NCBI GenBank assembly: GCA_905178155.1
Contig: CAJINV010000004.1
Coordinates: 11,686,177-11,750,176, forward strand
DNA length: 64,000 bases
DNA from: Amoebophrya sp. A120
Lineage: Eukaryota; Sar; Dinophyceae; Syndiniales; Amoebophryaceae
Direction: 5' to 3'
Of this stretch, positions 56,793 to 64,000 are shown piece by piece. The notes under the pieces are model-generated. The model worked only from the letters and a program-made list of their open reading frames with translations, had not been told where the DNA came from and made no database searches. Within the stretch, counting starts at the first letter, position 1; every line of letters starts with the position of its first letter. Position numbers and translations under genes: made by a program.

Positions 56793-57643
56793 TCATGCTT
56801 CTGATTTGACTGTTGCGAAAGAGCTACAAGCACAAAAAGGTACATCAACAGAAATCAACAGAAGTACCACGCTCCCAATTCCTCCAGCTACATTAAAATC
56901 GACGCCGCTGCCTCCCAGCAATTCTTCTTCTTCTTCCTGTTTCTTCAAGTTTTTTCTCCTGGAATACAAGCAGCCCAGCAGGATCAGTGCCGCTCCGATC
57001 GGATACACATTGGTCCATTTCGCAGAGCTATGGTCGTCGAGCGTCGGCCCGGCCATGGGATTGGCCCAGGCGATGGGGTTGCCGACCCGCTTATCCGCGG
57101 ATTGAGTGTCCTGGCCCTCGTAGTCATCTTCTTCGTGCTCATACTTGCGGCTCTTACTGTCGCTGGACTCGGATTTGTTTTCACCTGGAGAATTGTGGCG
57201 ACGACGGCGTCGTGATTGGCACGTTGCATGACAAACCTCTCGCATTCTAAGTCGAGGGGAATGTATGTTGCGCATGGGAAGCTGCATGACTTCTTCAATC
57301 CTACGACCCTATCCGCGTCGTGACAGCATCACAAATTTCAAATCAGTATGATACCTGCTCCATCGTGCGAACTGCCCGCTGAGGTCGCGCTAAATGCTCT
57401 TCTTCCGAAGTTATTTGGTTTCATTTGAACTAGGGATCCCGCACTGCTTATGCTTTTTCCACCGTGCTGGAGCAACTTTTGCCCCGAAGCTGTCAGTATT
57501 GATGTTGAGGAACCACAGTTTGTGCCGGCGGTTGCGTTCGCAATTGTTCGTGTGTGTGGACATGGTCGCGTGGTCGCTGTTGAGGCTGAGGACAGCATTC
57601 GCCCCAACACCCTGCCACCTGTGCCGCGGACCAAGGCTGCCAT
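56793..57643 (-). CDS. Probable mitochondrial single-span membrane protein
   Basis: Exons 57643..57355 and 57184..56793 (226 residues), joined in phase by a 170-nt GT-AG intron (GTATCA...CTCCAG). The N-terminus MAALVRGTGGRVLGRMLSSA is Arg/Ser/Thr/Ala-rich without acidic residues over 60 residues, a typical mitochondrial presequence, with a possible cleavage zone around FGRRAFSATSAGS. The mature part is very acidic (EHEEDDYEGQDTQ), then WTNVYPIGAALILLGCLYSR is a membrane span followed by RRKNLKKQEEEEE. A second hydrophobic stretch (GSVVLLLISVDV) near the C-terminus may be read-through of an intron. Family unknown; a respiratory-complex accessory subunit is possible but unproven. Confidence 0.6.
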
Positions 57644-59832
57644 GCTTCTTGTTATTTCTACAGGAATTTCTAGGTGGAGTTAAAGAAAGCTCCTCAAACA
57701 AAGCCGAAAGCGAATTCAGGGAAGGAGAGAAAGCACTTGTGGTGTTACCCCTTCAATACGATCACTAGATTGCGATGCGGCACTGAAACTGATGCGAAGA
57801 GGAGGCCACAGTTAAAGTTGTTTTTTCAAACGAACTTCATCTTCAATCATCATGCCACGACTGTATCTGTAACCGACGTGGTGCAATAAAGAAGATTTAC
57901 TTTTTCTGGGTCAGTTCCAGTAGATACCGCCGCGAAGTGTATGTTCAAATCGTATTTCACATTTCATGAGCACTGTGTGGTGATTTTCGCGAAAAAAAAA
58001 AACGTATGTGATAGTGGTAAACGCAGCACAGAGAGATAGATCCTAGCTTCGTGCTTTATGATCTCTTCCTCATGGATCCTCACCTTTCTTTTGACGCAAA
58101 AGTACAACGGTAGCTCGGACCGATCTTTGTGTAGTTTGTACATCCGCTGCTCCGCATTACAGAAATAGAAAACTGTGTGGAGAACACCACCAGGGCGAGC
58201 GAGCGCTACTGGGAAAAGGAACGGATTCACCTGAATCGTCAAAAAATACGCAAATGCTTAGAGTCTACTCTTTCTCTTCTTGTCGAATTCGTTCGTCTGC
58301 ACAGGAACTTCCGTTTTGGAAAGGTTTCTTCATGTCAGAAATTTGTGTACATCTAATGCGCTTCGCCTTCGAAGCAGTGGACATCTGCAACAGGCAAAAC
58401 CTTCACGAAATCAGGTCCAAAGAAGCATAAGTGCTATTGCCTTGGATCGTCACATCTTCCAGAAAAAAAACATCCGTTGCGCCAAGAACCGTGGTTTTTG
58501 CAGTAGCGATCTATCGTCGGCTATTGCCCCGCTGGGGATCATCGAGGCTAGTAGACCTCCTTTTAATATTTCTGCACACAACTGCAAGGAAGCCACCCGA
58601 CAAAAAAAAACCGCAAAGACAAGAAAACTACTCTTTCGCCCGACACCCGTCATCAAAGTCCGGCCCGTCGGATCTGTAGTTCGCCCGACTGCCCCGTTTT
58701 TTCGCCGGTCGCATCTCTCCATGCTCGTTGGGTACCACATCAAGACCCTTCTGTGAAGTACTAGATTGGTAGTTCTTCTTCACAGCCAAGTCCTGTCCCA
58801 GCGCTGCGTGGTCAGCAAGAGCGGCTCTGTTCATCACGTGCGCAGAACCAGATCCCCCGAGTCAGCTACCAGTGCCCCGGCGTTGCGGGACCGGCTGTTC
58901 TGGGTCGGCAAGAGCGCCACATATCGTGTCGAAAAGGGCGCGGCCGACCGAAAAAAGAACTCAGACCATCTTATGGGACTACTTGTTTCGTGCGTACTGA
59001 GAGCAACGTCTTGATTTTTTTTGTTTCACGTGGTCGTCGGTCTGTGTTGCAAAATGAATTCTTTAACGCCACTAAAAAACGGTGGCGAACACAAAGAGCG
59101 ATGCTTATTGTTTCAAAAATTTTATCTGCAAATCCAGAATAAGTAGGGAATTGGGGTTTTCGCTATGCGAGAAAATCCTTAACCTGAAAGAAGTTAGCTG
59201 ATGTTCATTTCAGCAGCGGATGGCGTTGTTTAAGGTGAAAACCTTGGCTAACAAACGGAAAACCGATGCTTTGATAGAATTTCACTCTAGGTACTCAACT
59301 GTGCTCAGCTTCTGCTGTGTGTCTTGATCTTAGGTCGCCAAAGTTTTTCCGAGAAAATTTCACTTACGTTCCAAGTGTCACTTGCGTGCGATGATTCTCT
59401 CGGGTTCTGCATGGCTTTTTCCAAAATTGAACAGTCATGCCCATTCCTGACTTGCTGCAACTCTCGCTGTGCAGAGTCCTATCTACTGCGATCGTTTCTG
59501 CCATTCATTTGCGCTGACCAAATAAACCCCCGCCAGAGGCAGGTTGGAAAGTCCTGATCTACGCCGGTGTATGCTTTGTGCTTTTGCAGACATTTGGTTT
59601 ATACAATGCTGGAATCCTCACGTCGAGCAGTGTGCAAAATAAACGAACACTTGCGGTCCGTGTTAGTGAAAGTGAAACAAGAACTTACCTAAGACTAACA
59701 GCAGTACGCATAGTGCACTACTAGAACGAAGTGTTCTCAAAATTTAATTTTTCATCTTGCGAATAAAGAACGTGTACTAGGAAACACACCCAAAATTTAA
59801 AAGCAGACTTAGTGTCTCAAGAAGAACATCTC
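57644..59832. other. Long spacer with one doubtful exon
   Basis: About 2.2 kb. A minus frame at 58628-58834 (ending in HGEMRPAKKRGSRANYRSDG then PDFDDGCRAKE) looks protein-like and could be a last exon. An upstream minus frame around 58970-58845 could belong to it, but I cannot fix a splice. A minus frame at 57964-58242 (92 codons) is doubtful. 58840-59832 is AT-rich with nothing recognised. Confidence 0.35.
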
Positions 59833-61686
59833 TCACCCCCAGAAACGACGGCCACTCTGCGCCGCTTCGGAGTCGTAGGCCCAGTGCGCCAAAGCCATCC
59901 AGTTCAAGTATTTGATTACCTCGTGCTTCGCATCTTCCATGCGCGCCGTGCGCTGCGCTTCAATCCTCGCCGCGGCCTCTTCCTGATGACGGTTGCTTGT
60001 ACTACTAGATACTGCACTCGATCCGGTCCCTCTGTTTTCCTTGTTACCGCGGAGATTGAAAAACGGCATTCGGGTCGTCGAAGCACCAGGAGAAGAGGTA
60101 TCCGTGCGAGCTGCGTTGTATACACTGCAAAAGAAGTTTCGCACTCGTCGTACACATACACTACAGCATGTGAAAGTGAAGCATGAAGAGTTTTTTTTTT
60201 CTTGCCGTATCTGGCAACACAGATTCTTTCAGACTTTTGCTGTGAATGTTCATACACCGACCAGATTTTATTATTGATGGTATGCAGAAAATGCAATCAA
60301 TCTACACTAGTGCGATACTTTTTCTTTTGCAATGCGTAGTTGCGAAGATGACGAAGATGTCCTGCTGACAGGTGACGCGGGCAACGGTGCACCGAACGAC
60401 GACTGCAATACCGCAATGGATAAGTACTTGTGCGTCCGGGTGCTGATTATGCAACTGAAATTTGATGCCGTGCACGTACGGATGCATGATGACAAAATGC
60501 TGTATTGCATGAAACGAGAGACGAAGAGCCTTTGCATACGATACATGGTTGCCGTTCCGACGCGTAACACAGCAAATTTTCTACCACGGATACGGATTTT
60601 CCGCAACACGTTCCGGTTTTGCAAAATGTGTAGCATCGCCAGAAACGCGTTCGGGTTGCCGCCTCGGCAGGACAATTTGGCCAGCAAGTCCAGCGCTTGC
60701 ATGCTCATTTCCACGTCGCCGGGTGAGATGTGCCGGATGTCATCCAGCGATCGGGGCGCCGCGGCGATCTGGCGGATCTGGGAAAGATAGGGAAAATAAC
60801 CCCCGATCGTGTTTGCGTGGTTGCCCAAACACTTCAAAGCGCGATCGCGCACGTTGTGATGTACTAAAACGTTGTCCTGGTCCGAAAACTCGGGGTACTG
60901 CAGGCGAATCGCCGCGGCCGCTAACTCGTCGTCGTAAACCTGTCTTGATGCGGCCGAAGAGGTATTTCTTGCGGTCGGCACCACTCGTCCTGGCGTGGAA
61001 GAAAGTCGCGCGCTAGTAATATGTTGGCCTACTATGCGCTGCGGCGTAGTTGTTGTGGTTTCTGGCAGTTCTCGCAAATGCCCTTGCTCGACCTGCTGCT
61101 GAGCGGTTGCACCACTACTCGTCCTACCACTACTCCTTGCAGAAGACGGCGGCCGTGTCCACCTCAAGAAGGTCCTGGGCGACCGGCCGGCACCGTAAAC
61201 CGTTATCTGTTCGCCATAGTAATTCCCCCGTCCATCTCCATTTCCCCCAACATCCGGTCGTAGCAGTTCGTCGAGCTCGGACGCGGAAGCGACTGCCACC
61301 AGCACGCGCAGCGACTCCTTTACCCGGTCCTGGCACGCGGCGTCGAGCTCGTCAAACAGAGCGTCGATTTCTTCGTGCGGATTCCGGCAAACCGGGCTGA
61401 CGGCGAGGGAAAGCACTTCGCTCAACATAAAGTCCGCGCGTTTTTGAACCAGGGCGTTGCTCGCATGGTTGGGCCGGCAGGCCGCGACCGCGGTTTCGAA
61501 GTTGGCGAGGGTGGAGAGGTCGAGATGGGCCGCCAGCCCGTTGGCGTGCTGGTTGGTGAGCAGGTCGAGGGCTGCTGCTTGGTAGCTCGGAGTGATCGCC
61601 GCGTTGGAGGAAGAAGAAGCAGTGGTGGGGGCAAAGATGACGGAGAAGATAAATAAAGGGAAAAACGCGCTAGAGGAGACACACAT
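59833..61686 (-). CDS. Secreted protein of unknown function
   Basis: Two exons, 61686..60339 and 60113..59833 (542 residues), separated by one introner. The start MCVSSSAFFPLFIFSVIFAP is a signal peptide with likely cleavage near TTASS. The mature N-terminal 150 residues are helical and alpha-solenoid-like (YQAAALDLLTNQHANGLAAH; DALFDELDAACQDRVKESLR). A Ser/Arg/Thr-rich linker follows, then a second helical part (DDELAAAAIRLQYPEFSDQD; DVEMSMQALDLLAKLSCRGG) and a Ser/Arg-rich C-terminal third. The last exon ends in a charged helix plus AHWAYDSEAAQSGRRFWG. No family recognised. The tandem GC-rich array begins about 25 nt upstream of its start codon. Confidence 0.6.
60119..60338. mobile_element. 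Introner type B, long variant
   Basis: A 220-nt element with ends ACTGCAAAAGAAGTTTCGCA / TGCGATACTTTTTCTTTTGCA. Flanks CGTTG and GTTGC do not match exactly. Excision with one 5-nt flank joins SSSSSQ to PARTDTSS in frame, which supports these limits. Confidence 0.82.
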
Positions 61687-61711
61687 AGCGACCGTGGCGG
61701 AGTCGAAAAGT

Positions 61712-62946
61712 CTTTCTTATCTGCTTGGATGTTGCACAAATGACCATAAAAGGTAAAAGCTTCAACGAAATGGAAGAAAAAAAACCTGTGATAATTTGCC
61801 ACAACAAGTCCTAATCAATGCTGTGCTGCAGTTCAACCGTGGAGATAGTGATAGATGTTGAGCATCAACCATCTCACGACGGACACATCAGAGCTACCAC
61901 GACAGTAAAGCATTGATTCTTGTTGAGCAAGAAAAAGAAGTACTGAGTAGTACACAACTTTCAGCATCAAATGCCGACATAATATTCAGCCCACTGTGCG
62001 TGCTATTCATACTTAGTTCCAAATACTCGCTGGCCTACACTCAACATCCTGGCTGCTAACGCTTGCCACTTCATGAACTGACTCTACACTGGCTTTGTAA
62101 TTCTGCTGTTGTCTCTGTCCCGCGGTCGCTCTCTCAGGTGCCAAACACACACTTAACACTCTATCCCTGTTGCAGCTGGTTGAGATTAGATAGATGAAGA
62201 CCGGGCTCCGCCGGCAACACAATGCTACACGACACACACATCCACAAAGCGCAAGCGGTGCGGCGCAACACTGAGTGACACTCGGCCGGCGGCGCCCATG
62301 CGTTCTTGAGCCGCGGCGGCAAGCCCACCACCGAGTCCGAGGGACGCGCCGGCGCCGTGCGATGGATTCCCCCACCAGCTTGCAAAATTCACGCGCACTG
62401 CGCCCCAAGAACCGACGCGGGGTCGGGAGCTGCGGGGGAAAACAGAAAACACGCCTCGACCTCTCGTCCAGGCGAAAAGCGGCGCCCTGCCACCTATCCG
62501 GAATGGCGGACGTAAGCCGGGGCACGCCGCAGCGCCCTGCCCCGGCGGGCTGGCCGAGGGGGCGGGGGCGCCACCTTCGCGGCCGCCCAAAAACAGCCCG
62601 CAAACCGGGGGGCGGTGAGGCCCCGGGCACTGCTGCGACCGGGGGGCAGATCTTTCACGCCTACTGCTGGAGCGACTGCTGGGACGACTGTCGGGGAGTC
62701 GTTTGCCCCCGGTCGCGGCATCGGCCTGCTCTTTGGACGGCCGGTGTTGACGTTCCGGAAAATGTCCGCCACTTTTTCAGCCCAGACACCCGTGCCGTCC
62801 GACGGTGAAGGGTCTGGCGTCGGCACGAGGGGGCGGTCGACCACAAAGCGCGGGTTGGTTTCGCCGTCCCGACCTCGCCATTTCCGGGTCGAACAGGCCG
62901 CCAACCACCCCGCGCGGTGTGGTTGCGCCGTCACGAATCGAACACT
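61712..62946. repeat. Tandem repeat array, unit 1 (about 1.24 kb)
   Basis: The unit has an AT-richer half (61712-62170) and a very GC-rich half (62170-62946). It matches unit 2 at an offset of 1235-1241 nt: GTTGCACAAATGACC at 61731 and 62966, TCAACATCCTGGCTGCTAAC at 62041 and 63282, CACAAAGCGCAAGCGG at about 62243 and 63488. Long minus frames in it (62013-62630, 62494-63045) lack domains and are treated as composition effects. Confidence 0.85.
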
Positions 62947-64000
62947 TTTTCTTCTCTGCTTTGCTGTTGCACAAATGACCGTAAAAGGTAAAGGCTTCAG
63001 CAAAATGATAGAAAAAAAAACTGCGATATGTTGCCACAACAACACAAGCCCTAATCAACGCTGTGCTGCAGTTCCATCGTGGAGATAGCGATAGAACATC
63101 AACCATGTCAATACGGACACATCAGAGCTACCACGACAGTAAAACATTGACTCTTGTTGAGTAAGAAAAAGAAGTACTAAGTCGTATACAACTCACAATC
63201 ACATCAAATGCTGACATAAGTCTCAGCTCTCTGTGCGTGCTATGTATTCATACTTAGTTCCAAATACTCGCCGGCCTACACTCAACATCCTGGCTGCTAA
63301 CGCTCGCCACTCCATGAATTGACTCTACACTGGCTTTGTAATTCTCCTGTTGTTTCTGTCCCACGGTCGCTCTCTCAGGTGCCAAACACACCCAACACTT
63401 TTATCCCTGTTGCAGCTGGTTGAAGCAGATTAGAAGACCGGGCTCCGCCGGCAACACAATTATGCTACATCACGACACACCCATCCACAAAGCGCAAGCG
63501 GCGCGGCGCAACACTGACACCCGCCGAGCGGCGCCCGCGCGTTCTTGGGCCGCAGCGGCAAACGCACTTCCGAGTCCCTCCGAGGACCGCGCCGGCGCCG
63601 CGCGCTGGATTTCCCCACGACGAGCGAATCTGCCTGGGCTCCCCCGCGTGCGATGAATTCCCCAGCACGCCTGCAAAATTCATGCGCAAGCCGCCCCAAG
63701 GACCGGAGCGCGGTCGGGGGCTGCGGGGGAAAACATACAGAAAACGCACCGCGGCCTCGCGTCAGTCTAGCCGAAAAGCGGCGCCCTGCCCGCCCCCTAT
63801 CCGGATTGGCTGACGCAAGCCGAAGGAAGCACGCCGCAGCGCCCTTGCCCGGCGGGCGGGCCGGGGCCCCGGGCAATGCTGCGACCGGGGGGCAAGTCTT
63901 TCGCCCCTGCGGGTTGCTCGACAAACAAAAAGGCGGCCCGCTTCGTCCTGCCCCCGTTGTCCCGCAACACTTGTGACCGCAGGGCCCGCGGAGCTGCGGG
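62947..64000. repeat. Tandem repeat array, unit 2 (cut by window edge)
   Basis: The second copy of the unit, running off the window after about 85% of a repeat. Relative to unit 1 it has an extra block of about 45 nt in the GC-rich part (around 63605-63650) and many substitutions, so the duplication is not recent. Confidence 0.85.

Noticed and set aside
62013-62630. Long frames in the GC-rich tandem units (also 62494-63045, 63460-63924)
   Set aside because: GC-rich DNA has few stops. Frames are open on both strands and not conserved in frame between the two units.

Overview
This is nuclear DNA of a eukaryote, most likely an early-branching parasitic dinoflagellate of the Syndiniales (Amoebophrya-like). 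The evidence is an alveolin gene (cortical alveolar sacs), every supportable gene lying on the minus strand over 61 kb (unidirectional arrays are typical of dinoflagellates), and coding sequence riddled with short transposon-like introns ('introners') with inverted-repeat ends and non-GT-AG borders, as established for Amoebophrya. The species call is inference.

Layout, left to right, all genes minus strand: a RING-H2 gene cut by the window edge; a SAM methyltransferase; a GT15 alpha-mannosyltransferase-like gene with an EGF module; an unknown secreted protein; a giant MLO-like seven-helix membrane protein; an F-box/LRR gene; a PX-domain gene; a membrane protein of unknown role with unresolved 5' end; a 1.8 kb non-coding stretch with degenerate repeats and a GC-rich island; a secreted coiled-coil protein; a secreted EF-hand protein; an alveolin; a HEAT-like secreted or anchored protein; an AlkB-GRF dioxygenase; a WBP4/FBP21-like splicing protein; a large unknown protein with an F-box-like segment; orotidine 5'-phosphate decarboxylase; a probable mitochondrial membrane protein; a secreted unknown; and at the right edge a tandem array of about 1.24 kb GC-rich units that runs off the window.

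The main discovery is about introns. I find 29 introners (28 complete) of five terminal-repeat types (A to E). One rule restores the reading frame at all 28 complete sites: remove the element (TAT...ATA) plus one of the two flanking 5-nt copies. The 5-nt flanks are perfect duplications at 22 of 28 sites, one mismatch at 2, and decayed at 4. Exons joined this way recreate known motifs (a GT15 donor-site segment, a GRF zinc finger, alveolin repeats). The same transcripts also contain ordinary GT-AG introns. In the AlkB gene a duplicated exon carries two unrelated introners inserted 5 nt apart, which is parallel intron gain.

The genes do not form a pathway. They are housekeeping, cortical, secretory and regulatory functions in a same-strand array. 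Gene ends were taken from ATG codons checked by eye, and the splice joins were checked by hand, not by transcripts.
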